Below are positions 44,330 through 52,202 of a stretch of 64,000 nucleotides of DNA, piece after piece (within the stretch, counting starts at the first letter, position 1; every line of letters starts with the position of its first letter). The translations under genes were made by a program, and so were the position numbers. This stretch comes from JABCPE02 sp963518955 (GTDB lineage: Bacteria > Bacteroidota > Bacteroidia > Flavobacteriales > Weeksellaceae), in assembly GCA_963518955.1 (NCBI GenBank), contig CAUQKI010000010.1, positions 1 to 64,000 on the forward strand. The letters are read 5' to 3'. The notes under the pieces are model-generated. The model searched no databases. It was not told the origin of the DNA and saw nothing but the letters and a program-made list of their open reading frames with translations.

Positions 44330-45151
44330 ATGGGAAAGAAAAACATATTTACAGATGCCTTTGGCAACTGGTATATTTTGAAAAGATTGGTGGTGTTTAT
44401 CTTTGGGCTGGTTTCTTACCGAAGGTTCAATGGTTTTAATAAACTGAAAATCACAGGAACAGAGCATTTGGTGGATTTACCAAAGACCAATGTGCTTTTC
44501 GTTTCCAATCACCAGACTTATTTTGCGGATGTGGCAGCGATGTATCATGTCTTTTGTGCAGTAAATAACGGCTTTATCAATACAATTGCTAATCCTATTT
44601 ACATCCTCAATCCTAAAGTAGATTTCTACTATGTGGCGGCGGAAGAAACCATGAATAAAGGGCTTCTTACGAGAATTTTTAAGCTGGTAGGTGCTGTTAC
44701 CGTGAAAAGAACTTGGCGTGCCAACGGGCAGAATGTCAATAGAAAAGTAGATATGTCCGAAGTAGAAAACATCCTAAAAGCGCTGGACAACGGTTGGGTG
44801 GTGTCTTTCCCGCAGGGAACTACGGCTGCTTTTGCTCCTGGGAGAAAGGGAACAGCGAAACTTGTCCTTCAGCAGAGAGCGATAGTAATTCCAGTGAAAA
44901 TCAATGGTTTCCGTAGGGCTTTTGACAAAAAAGGATTAAGACTGAAAGTGACAGGCGTACAGCCGACAATGGAGTTTAAAAAACCGCTTGACATAGACTA
45001 TGACAACGAAAGCGCTGAACAGATTTTGGATAAAATCATGAATGCCATAGAGCAGACACCAAAACACAATCTCCTCCATGAATACGACCAAGAGCTGGAA
45101 CGAAAAAAACAGGAGGACGCAGAAAAACAAGAAGAAAAATCACAAGCATAA
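44330..45151 (+). CDS. 1-acyl-sn-glycerol-3-phosphate acyltransferase family protein
   Basis: A 273-residue membrane-associated acyltransferase of the PlsC family. The catalytic NHx4D motif is SNHQTYFAD, and the substrate motif is FPQGTTAAF (usual FPEGT; Glu replaced by Gln). PlsC enzymes make phosphatidic acid. The C-terminal 25 residues are strongly charged (ELERKKQEDAEKQEEK). Ten bases separate it from mpl, so they probably share an operon. The Gln in place of Glu may mark a different acyl acceptor. Confidence 0.85.
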   Translation: MGKKNIFTDAFGNWYILKRLVVFIFGLVSYRRFNGFNKLKITGTEHLVDLPKTNVLFVSNHQTYFADVAAMYHVFCAVNNGFINTIANPIYILNPKVDFYYVAAEETMNKGLLTRIFKLVGAVTVKRTWRANGQNVNRKVDMSEVENILKALDNGWVVSFPQGTTAAFAPGRKGTAKLVLQQRAIVIPVKINGFRRAFDKKGLRLKVTGVQPTMEFKKPLDIDYDNESAEQILDKIMNAIEQTPKHNLLHEYDQELERKKQEDAEKQEEKSQA

Positions 45152-45160
45152 AAGAAAAAT

Positions 45161-46498
45161 ATGAAAGTTCATTTTATCGCCATAGGAGGGAGTGCTATGC
45201 ACAATCTTGCTATTGCACTGAAAAATAAAGGCTATGAGGTTACAGGCTCAGATGATGCCATTTTTGAACCTTCTAAAACACGATTGGAACAAAAAGGTAT
45301 TCTTCCAAAGGAGTTTGGCTGGTTTCCAGAGAAAATCACAGCGGATATAGATGCTGTAATTTTGGGAATGCACGCCCATGCGGACAATCCAGAATTGGCA
45401 AGAGCCAAGGAATTAGGATTAAAAATCTATTCGTATCCAGAGTTTCTCTATCAGCAGAGCAAGGAAAAAACCAGAGTGGTCATTGCTGGTTCACATGGGA
45501 AAACGACCATCACTTCTATGATTCTGCATGTGCTGAATTTTCATAACAAGGAAATAGACTACATGGTGGGCGCCCAGCTGGAAGGGTTTGATTGCATGGT
45601 GAAAATCACCAAAGATACAGATTTTATGATTTTGGAAGGCGATGAGTATCTTTCTTCTGCTGATGACAGACAGCCTAAATTTCTGCATTATCACCCAAAT
45701 ATCGCCTTAATCAGTGGCATAGCATGGGATCATATCAATGTTTTTAAGACTTTTGATGATTATTTAGAACAGTTCAGAAAATTTACCGAAAGCATCACTT
45801 CTGGCGGAGTTTTGGTGTATAATGAGGAAGATGAAGAAGTGGTAAAAATAGTAGAAAACAGCCAGAAATATTTCCGAAAACTGCCTTACAAAACGCCTGA
45901 ATACAGCATTTGTGAGGGAAAAGTTTATCTAAAAACAAGTATGGGCGAAATCCCACTTTCTGTTTTTGGAAAACATAATTTGCTCAATATGGAAGGTGCA
46001 AAACTTATCTGCCAGCAGCTTGGCATTATGGAAGAGGAGTTTTATGAGGCGATAATGAGTTTTAAAGGTGCTTCCAAGCGATTAGAAAAAGTGGAGAGAA
46101 AAGATGGAGGAATTTTGTATAAAGATTTTGCACACGCTCCATCCAAGGTAAAGGCGACTGTGGCAGCTTTCAAAGAGCAGTTTAAGCAGGAAAAAACTTA
46201 CGGATTTTTAGAACTTCATACTTATAGTTCGCTGAATCCCATATTTTTAGAACAATACAAAGGAGCAATGGATGGTCTGGATACAGGAGTGATTTTCTAT
46301 TCGGAAGCAGCCTTGAAAATCAAACGAATGGAGCCGATTTCTCCTGAAATGATTAAAGAAAAATTCGGTAATCCAGACCTAAAAGTCTTTACCAATGCCG
46401 AAAGTCTCCACGAATACTGGAACACACTGGATAAAACCCAAGGCGCTTACCTGATGATGAGTTCAGGGAATTTTGGAGGATTAGACTTAGTTAATTAG
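45161..46498 (+). CDS. mpl: UDP-MurNAc:tripeptide ligase (peptidoglycan recycling)
   Basis: A 445-residue Mur-ligase family enzyme that reattaches the recycled tripeptide to UDP-N-acetylmuramate. The N-terminal Rossmann motif HFIAIGGSAMHNLAIALK, ATP P-loop GSHGKTTITSM and FKGASKRLEKVE near the third domain fit Mpl rather than MurC. It sits in a cell-wall cluster with murA 670 bases further on. Confidence 0.92.
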   Translation: MKVHFIAIGGSAMHNLAIALKNKGYEVTGSDDAIFEPSKTRLEQKGILPKEFGWFPEKITADIDAVILGMHAHADNPELARAKELGLKIYSYPEFLYQQSKEKTRVVIAGSHGKTTITSMILHVLNFHNKEIDYMVGAQLEGFDCMVKITKDTDFMILEGDEYLSSADDRQPKFLHYHPNIALISGIAWDHINVFKTFDDYLEQFRKFTESITSGGVLVYNEEDEEVVKIVENSQKYFRKLPYKTPEYSICEGKVYLKTSMGEIPLSVFGKHNLLNMEGAKLICQQLGIMEEEFYEAIMSFKGASKRLEKVERKDGGILYKDFAHAPSKVKATVAAFKEQFKQEKTYGFLELHTYSSLNPIFLEQYKGAMDGLDTGVIFYSEAALKIKRMEPISPEMIKEKFGNPDLKVFTNAESLHEYWNTLDKTQGAYLMMSSGNFGGLDLVN

Positions 46499-46552
46499 TT
46501 TTCAATGAGATAGGTCTTTTTAGGCTTATTCAAAATTTTATCAATAAAGACA

Positions 46553-47170
46553 ATGGAGTATAACACAAACCGTACAAAGTTACTCATGCCAGAATATGGC
46601 AGAAATATCCAGATGATGGTAGAGTACTGTAAATCACTACCTTCTAAGGAAGAGCGAAATGAAGTAGCGAAAACCATAGTAGAATTTATGGGACAAAGAA
46701 ATCCTCATCTCCGCGATGAGGAAAATTATAAACATAAACTCTGGGATCATTTGTATATTTTGGCAGATTATGATTTGGATGTAGATGCGCCGTATCCTTT
46801 CCCAACGCGGGAGGGACTCGCGCAGAAGCCCAACAGAATGGATTATCCTTCTTTTGACAATGAATATAAATTCTACGGAAAGAGCATTTTACAGCTTATA
46901 GATAGAGCTATAGAACTAGAAGAAGGCGAGGAGAAAGAGGCTCTGATACAGGTAATTGCCAACAATATGAAAAAATCCTATAATGTTTATAACAAAGAGC
47001 ATGTGCAGGATGAAGTGATTTTCAGGCATTTGAAGGAACTTTCTCAGGATAAACTAGATTTGACAGGAATAGAAACTTTGGATAAAAGTAAAATCTATCA
47101 TTCCAACAGAAATAAGAGAAATAATCATAAAAAAAGAAACCATCATTCCCAAAAAAATAGAAAAAGATGA
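46553..47170 (+). CDS. DUF4290 domain protein
   Basis: A 205-residue soluble protein of the DUF4290 family, restricted to Bacteroidota. The body is helical (MMVEYCKSLPSKEERNEVAK), while the last 20 residues are Asn/Lys/His-rich and basic. Its stop overlaps the murA start by 4 bases (ATGA), so it is translationally coupled to a wall-synthesis enzyme. That coupling suggests an envelope or division role, which is inference. Confidence 0.85.
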   Translation: MEYNTNRTKLLMPEYGRNIQMMVEYCKSLPSKEERNEVAKTIVEFMGQRNPHLRDEENYKHKLWDHLYILADYDLDVDAPYPFPTREGLAQKPNRMDYPSFDNEYKFYGKSILQLIDRAIELEEGEEKEALIQVIANNMKKSYNVYNKEHVQDEVIFRHLKELSQDKLDLTGIETLDKSKIYHSNRNKRNNHKKRNHHSQKNRKR

Positions 47171-48480
47171 CAGAAGCATTTCAGATAAGAGGAGGAAAAA
47201 AACTAAGCGGAGAAATCACACCACAAGGAGCTAAAAACGAAGCGCTGCAAATACTTTGCGCTGTGCTTTTGACTTCTGAGCCTGTGAGAATCAGTAATAT
47301 ACCAGATATCAAGGATGTTAATCGTTTGATAGAAATTCTGCAAGATTTTGGGGTAAAAGTAATTAAAAACGGAAAAGGCGATTTTACTTTTCAGGCGGAT
47401 AATATCCATTTTGACTACATTAAATCAAAGGAATTTAGAAAAGATGGAGCAAAGCTTAGAGGCTCTGTGATGCTTTTAGGGCCGATGCTTGCGCGTTTCG
47501 GTGAAGCGTACATGCCTACACCAGGAGGAGACAAAATAGGAAGAAGAAGGCTGGATACTCATTTTCAGGGTTTTGTGGAGCTGGGAGCAGAATTTAATTT
47601 TAATGAAGAAGAAAGTTTTTACACCCTTACAGCTAAGGAATTAAATGGGAAATTTATTCTCTTGGAGGAGGCCTCAGTAACGGGGACTGCCAATATCATT
47701 ATGGCGGCCGTTTTGGCTAAGGGAACGACCCAAATCTACAATGCAGCCTGTGAGCCATACCTACAGCAGCTCTGCAAGATGCTCAATAGAATGGGAGCGA
47801 AAATAACAGGAATAGGCTCTAATCTGCTGACCATAGAAGGCGTGGAAAGCCTTGGAGGAACGGAGCATGTTCTCCTTCCAGATATGGTGGAAATTGGTTC
47901 TTGGATTGGGCTGGCAGCGATGACAAAGTCAGAAATTACCATCAAGAATGTGAACTGGGAACAGCTCGGCATCATTCCTGATACATTCCGAAAATTAGGA
48001 ATAAAATTAGAGCGAAAAGGAGATGATATCTACATCCCATCACAGGAAAATTATAAAATACAAAAGTTCATCGATGGGTCTATTTTAACCGTTTCTGATG
48101 CTCCTTGGCCAGGTTTTACGCCAGATTTGCTTTCAATTATTTTAGTTGTGGCTACTCAGGCGAAAGGAAGTGTTCTTGTTCATCAGAAAATGTTCGAAAG
48201 CCGTTTGTTTTTCGTAGATAAACTAATCGATATGGGAGCTCAAATCATCCTTTGTGACCCGCATAGAGCCACAGTAATCGGACTTAACCACGAAACGCCG
48301 TTGAGAGGAACTACATTGATTTCGCCAGACATCAGAGCAGGAAATGCCCTTCTGATAGCGGCTCTTTCGGCTGAAGGGAAAAGCATAATCCACAATATAG
48401 AGCAGATAGACCGAGGTTACGAAGACATAGAAGGCCGACTAAAAGCCATAGGTGCGGATATAGAGCGAATAAAAATTTAA
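47167..48480 (+). CDS. murA: UDP-N-acetylglucosamine 1-carboxyvinyltransferase, Asp variant
   Basis: A 437-residue MurA, first committed enzyme of peptidoglycan synthesis: transfers enolpyruvate from phosphoenolpyruvate to UDP-GlcNAc. QGAKNEALQILCAVLL marks the N-terminal Lys-Asn pair, and DIRAGNALLIAAL the C-terminal Asp-Arg pair. The active-site loop is PTPGGDKIGRRRLD, where the residue equal to E. coli Cys115 is Asp122. Such Asp enzymes stay active but are not alkylated by fosfomycin, as known for mycobacteria and chlamydia. Confidence 0.95.
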   Translation: MTEAFQIRGGKKLSGEITPQGAKNEALQILCAVLLTSEPVRISNIPDIKDVNRLIEILQDFGVKVIKNGKGDFTFQADNIHFDYIKSKEFRKDGAKLRGSVMLLGPMLARFGEAYMPTPGGDKIGRRRLDTHFQGFVELGAEFNFNEEESFYTLTAKELNGKFILLEEASVTGTANIIMAAVLAKGTTQIYNAACEPYLQQLCKMLNRMGAKITGIGSNLLTIEGVESLGGTEHVLLPDMVEIGSWIGLAAMTKSEITIKNVNWEQLGIIPDTFRKLGIKLERKGDDIYIPSQENYKIQKFIDGSILTVSDAPWPGFTPDLLSIILVVATQAKGSVLVHQKMFESRLFFVDKLIDMGAQIILCDPHRATVIGLNHETPLRGTTLISPDIRAGNALLIAALSAEGKSIIHNIEQIDRGYEDIEGRLKAIGADIERIKI

Positions 48481-48510
48481 TTTAATCTAATCTTCAAAAA
48501 AAAACGAGTG

Positions 48511-49368
48511 ATGAAAAGGTTTTTTATCAATCAAAATGATTTGTCCGATAAGTTTTGGAATATCGAATATGAAGGGGAGGAACAAATCGTTCATTACGGA
48601 AAAATAGGGACTGCAGGGCGAGAAATGACAAAGAAATTCGCGAGTGAAGAAGAATGCCAAAAGGAAAGCGAAAAACTCATCGCTCAAAAGATGAAAAAAG
48701 GCTATGTAGAAGTTTCTCCAAATGAGGAAATTCCTACTAAAATAGAAATGAGCGAGGAGGAAAAAGCTGAATTTTTGTTTTGGGAAGCTATCGAAAAAAG
48801 CTATAAATACAACAAGAAAAAGTGGGATGCCTACGATGTAGAAGAGCATCTGGAAAAGCTGACAAGTTATTTGGCGAAGCATGGAAAAGAGCGTTTGGTA
48901 GCTTTTGAAAAAACTCTGCAAGAAAAACTGATGGAACTCTATACAGCCCAGATAGCAGAGCTTTACATCATTTTAAATTGTGATTTTGAGAAAAAAGATG
49001 ATGTTTATTCTTTTGAGGAAGAGCCTTATGTTTCTGCTGATGGATTTATCTATTTTCGATGCTGGCTTTTGCTGAAAGGGAAAGAATTTTTTGAAGATAT
49101 AACCAAAGACATCAATGCTTTCATCAGTGGGAAATATCATTTTGACATCGGGGACACTTGGGCAGAGGAACTGCTCTATGTGAGTGATGATGCCTATTCT
49201 GAAAACCATGAAAACGAAGATGAGAGCGAAATAAGGGACATTGTCTATGAAAAATATCCGCATATCAATTATGATAATATAGTAGAAATAAAGGGAGAAA
49301 TCGCTGGAGGTAAAAAATTATTTAAGAAATATCCAGCTCTTGTGAAGGAGATTTGTGATTTGAGATAA
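48511..49368 (+). CDS. WGR domain protein with DUF4240-like region
   Basis: A 285-residue protein. Residues 1-75 form a WGR-type domain (FWNIEYEGEEQIVHYGKIG, then MKKGYVEV), a nucleic-acid-binding module also found in PARP enzymes. Residues about 95-275 resemble DUF4240 (FWEAIEKSYKYNKKKWDAYD, EEPYVSADGFIYFRCWLLLKG). There is no PARP catalytic domain. The start is the ATG at 48511; a GTG lies just before. Proposed nucleic-acid role is inference. A similar protein layout appears in scattered Bacteroidota. Confidence 0.75.
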   Translation: MKRFFINQNDLSDKFWNIEYEGEEQIVHYGKIGTAGREMTKKFASEEECQKESEKLIAQKMKKGYVEVSPNEEIPTKIEMSEEEKAEFLFWEAIEKSYKYNKKKWDAYDVEEHLEKLTSYLAKHGKERLVAFEKTLQEKLMELYTAQIAELYIILNCDFEKKDDVYSFEEEPYVSADGFIYFRCWLLLKGKEFFEDITKDINAFISGKYHFDIGDTWAEELLYVSDDAYSENHENEDESEIRDIVYEKYPHINYDNIVEIKGEIAGGKKLFKKYPALVKEICDLR

Positions 49369-49423
49369 GTAATTGAAAATTAGTTAAATAAAATTAGTTA
49401 AATAGAATTTAAATACATAAAAA

Positions 49424-50299
49424 ATGAAAACATACGCAGGAATACCAGAAGAAAATGCAACATTAGAAAATTCAAAAGTAATGCTTGTAACAGTTCCCTA
49501 TGATGGAACTTCTACTTGGGGAAAGGGAGCGGATAAAGGCCCTGAACTTTTCTTAGATGCATCAGAAAATATGGAACTCTATGATATAGAGACTGCTACA
49601 GAGCCATATTTGGAGGGAGTTTATTTGGCTGGGGAAGTTACAGAGGACTCTTCGCCAGAAGCCATGACAGAGGCGGTTTATCAAAAAACAAAAGAAATGC
49701 TCCAGCATGAAGACAAGCTTTTTACGCTTTTTGGTGGGGAACATTCTGTGTCCATCGGTTCTATCCGTGCAGTGGGAGAGAAGTACGAAAACCTTACGGT
49801 GCTTCAGCTGGATGCCCATACAGACCTAAGACCAGAGTTTCATGGTTCTACTTCTAATCACGCTTGCGCTGTTTTTGAGGCTAATCAAAAGCATAATTTG
49901 GTTCAGGTAGGAATCCGTTCGTGTGATGTGGAAGAAATGCAGTATGTCCCAAAAGGGCAGTGTTTCTGGGCGCATGAGATTGCTGAAAATCCAAACTGGA
50001 TAGAAGATGTCCTTAGTAAAGTTTCTGGTAATGTGTATATTACGATAGATTTGGATGCTTTTGATCCATCTATTGCGCCATCTACGGGAACGCCAGAACC
50101 AGGAGGATTGGCTTGGTATCCAACCTTGAAATTATTGAGAAAAGTCTTTGAAAAATGCAATGTTGTTGGTTTTGATATTGTAGAGCTAATGGATTCGCCA
50201 ATGGCAAAACCTACCGCATTTTTAGCAGCAAAATTATACTATAAAATGTTGGCTTACTATCATTTAGCTGAAAAACAAACCTTTATAAAATCTAATTAA
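49424..50299 (+). CDS. speB: Agmatinase
   Basis: A 291-residue ureohydrolase that converts agmatine to putrescine and urea, the second step after SpeA (11655-13046). The binuclear manganese site is spread over GGEHSVSIGS, LQLDAHTDLRPEF and ITIDLDAFDPSIAP. The substrate-site GTPEPGGL supports agmatine rather than arginine. It is a single gene 55 bases from the WGR gene; the next gene starts one base after its stop. Confidence 0.92.
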   Translation: MKTYAGIPEENATLENSKVMLVTVPYDGTSTWGKGADKGPELFLDASENMELYDIETATEPYLEGVYLAGEVTEDSSPEAMTEAVYQKTKEMLQHEDKLFTLFGGEHSVSIGSIRAVGEKYENLTVLQLDAHTDLRPEFHGSTSNHACAVFEANQKHNLVQVGIRSCDVEEMQYVPKGQCFWAHEIAENPNWIEDVLSKVSGNVYITIDLDAFDPSIAPSTGTPEPGGLAWYPTLKLLRKVFEKCNVVGFDIVELMDSPMAKPTAFLAAKLYYKMLAYYHLAEKQTFIKSN

Positions 50300-50300
50300 T

Positions 50301-50864
50301 ATGAAAAAATTACTTTTAATTGTCATGGTGGCAGCTCACTTTGTGGCTTTTGGACAAAAGAAGAAAAAATCTATTCCTCCACCACCTGAAAAAATTACCA
50401 AACAAAAAGTGCAAAAATCTCCTTACCAAAGGATTTTTGAAGATAATATGATGCTTGCTTTTCAATGGAGAATGGAAGTAAAGGATTCTATTATCGCTAA
50501 TGAAGACAGGATGATTTATAAAATCAATCTTGAATTTCAGTCGGTTAAAGAATTAAGATCTTATAAAAAGCAACCTATTTCTGCTCGGAAAATAATTTAC
50601 TCTGTACAAAAAGGAGCTAAATTGGATAAAAACCTTACCCCTCGTATGGATTATACTGATTTTGTGGATTATCCATCGATTTTTGAATCCGTTAAAATTG
50701 TTGGCGATAATGTAGAACTAACAAATAATGAAACGAAAGAAAAGCAAATTTTTAAGATTTTTTTAGATAAGGACAAGAAAAATATCATTAAGCTCCAAGA
50801 TTCGAAAACAAAGAAGGAGTTCTTCCCAACGGAGGATTTTTATTCTCCAGATGTTAGTATATAG
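50301..50864 (+). CDS. Secreted protein, GldN-like size but unassigned
   Basis: A 187-residue protein with a signal peptide (MKKLLLIVMVAAHFVAFGQ), a short basic/proline stretch (KKKKSIPPPPEKITKQ) and a beta-rich body. The proline tract after the signal peptide suggests a periplasmic linker. Not assigned to a family. It starts one base after speB, so it is probably co-transcribed with it. Confidence 0.7.
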   Translation: MKKLLLIVMVAAHFVAFGQKKKKSIPPPPEKITKQKVQKSPYQRIFEDNMMLAFQWRMEVKDSIIANEDRMIYKINLEFQSVKELRSYKKQPISARKIIYSVQKGAKLDKNLTPRMDYTDFVDYPSIFESVKIVGDNVELTNNETKEKQIFKIFLDKDKKNIIKLQDSKTKKEFFPTEDFYSPDVSI

Positions 50865-50894
50865 TATAGGTTTTTAATAGAAAAAGAATGAGTA

Positions 50895-51094
50895 ATGAAA
50901 AAAGTATTTGTATTATTCAGTTTAGTGATAGGGCTTTCTGTAAAGGCTCAAATCACGGTGAGAGGTGTGGTTTCGCCTATGTGACCGAAGATGTGGATGT
51001 TTCCATAGCAGGTGCGGGCGATGTTACCGTTAAAGGAAATCCGAAGAAAGTAAAGCAGAAAATCAACGGTTCTGGCGGAGTGAGTGTAAAATAA
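50895..51094 (+). pseudogene. Decayed DUF2807-type (auto-transporter adhesin head GIN) gene
   Basis: ATG at 50895 opens a signal peptide MKKVFVLFSLVIGLSVKAQ that stops at TGA about 30 codons on. Directly after, a different frame encodes VTEDVDVSIAGAGDVTVKGN and ends KINGSGGVSVK at 51094; this is the last beta-helix part of a DUF2807 protein. The usual middle section, about 150 residues, is missing. So the gene has lost its core and is frameshifted. A 68-residue frame from 50888 bridges the relic but lacks the signal peptide. Confidence 0.75.
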
Positions 51095-51132
51095 GCAAGT
51101 AGCAAGAATTTATTTACATTTATTAGTTTAGT

Positions 51133-51591
51133 ATGAAATACTTAGAGCATCCATATTTTGGGAAATTAAATACGGAAGGGCTGGATGATTATGATATATT
51201 GTGGGAAGAAAATATTCCTTACAAAAATGGAACTGTAAGTGTAGGTTTTTGGTTCTGTGGAAAAGATGATTTATCCATAGAAAGGCTGGATTTATTTGAA
51301 AAATTCCTAAAAGAATTTGATACAATAGAAGAAAAAGCCCGTAAAGCCCTGAAAGTTTATATAGAGGAAAATTTTAAGTATTTTAGTTTTTATGTAGAAA
51401 AATTGGAGAATATTCCTGATTTCGTTGCAGAAATGCAGATAAAATCCGTTGGGCTGTGGTATTCCATTGATGAAGCCTCCACAGGTGAAGTGATAATAGA
51501 CTATACGATACCCCCAGAGGAAAGCCATCAAGTCCTTGCTGTGAAGTGCAGTTTAGAAGGGAAAATCCTTGCTGTTGATTGGGAAGGGTAA
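51133..51591 (+). CDS. DUF2004-like protein, copy 1
   Basis: A 152-residue acidic soluble protein with LDDYDILWEENIPYKNG, FWFCGKDDLSIERLDLFEKF and a C-terminal SLEGKILAVDWEG. The pattern resembles the DUF2004 family, function unknown; such proteins occur in polymorphic-toxin immunity sets, but no toxin is next to it. It is highly similar to the following gene (tandem duplicate). Its upstream -7-like element reads TACATTTA (51115-51122), one base from the consensus. Confidence 0.68.
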   Translation: MKYLEHPYFGKLNTEGLDDYDILWEENIPYKNGTVSVGFWFCGKDDLSIERLDLFEKFLKEFDTIEEKARKALKVYIEENFKYFSFYVEKLENIPDFVAEMQIKSVGLWYSIDEASTGEVIIDYTIPPEESHQVLAVKCSLEGKILAVDWEG

Positions 51592-51676
51592 AGGATAGAA
51601 GAGGGATATGAGCAGGAAATAGGAATTTATTTATATTTGCTAAATAGAAGAAATAATTTTAAACAAATAATTTAAT

Positions 51677-52147
51677 ATGAAACACTTAAAACACGCATAT
51701 TTTGGAGAATTAAATACGGAAGGGCTGGATGGTTATGATGTATTATGGGAAGAAAATATTCCTTACAAGAATGGAAACATAATCGTATTTTTTTGGTTCT
51801 GTGGAAAGGATGATTTGTCCTTAGAAAGGCTGGATTTATTTGAAAAATTCCTAAAAAACTTCGATGCAGTGGATGAAAAAGCCCGTAAAGCCCTAAAAAC
51901 TTATTTGGAGGAGGAGCCTGAATACATGAATTTTCATGCAGAGGAATTAGAGAACATTCCTGAAAATGTGGATGATTTCGTTGCGGAGATGCAGATAGAA
52001 ACCATTGGACTTTGGTATTCTACTGAAGAGGAAGATGGTGTGGATGTGATGGTTGATTATATGATACGCCCAGAGGAAAGCGATCAAATCCTTGCTGTGA
52101 ATTTTAGTTTAGATGGGGAAATTGTTGCTATTGACTGGGAAAGTTAA
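51677..52147 (+). CDS. DUF2004-like protein, copy 2
   Basis: A 156-residue duplicate of the preceding gene. It shares FGELNTEGLDGYDVLWEENI and FCGKDDLSLERLDLFEKFLK. It differs by a small insertion after ENIP (ENVDD). The -7 box TATATTTG (51632-51639) is intact, unlike copy 1. Function unknown. Confidence 0.7.
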   Translation: MKHLKHAYFGELNTEGLDGYDVLWEENIPYKNGNIIVFFWFCGKDDLSLERLDLFEKFLKNFDAVDEKARKALKTYLEEEPEYMNFHAEELENIPENVDDFVAEMQIETIGLWYSTEEEDGVDVMVDYMIRPEESDQILAVNFSLDGEIVAIDWES

Positions 52148-52164
52148 TTTATAAATAAAAAACT

Positions 52165-52196
52165 AAAAGGAGACGGTATAAATAGCCTCCTTTTTT
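52165..52196 (+). terminator. Terminator after the duplicated genes
   Basis: AAAAGGAG / CTCCTTTT stem with one inner mismatch, loop of about 14 bases and a TTTTTT tract. Confidence 0.75.
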
Positions 52197-52202
52197 AATA
52201 AA

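Noticed and set aside
50888..51094. A real 68-aa protein starting at 50888
   Set aside because: The N-terminal half has no sense as a protein and overlaps a signal peptide in another frame; it is better read as a gene relic.
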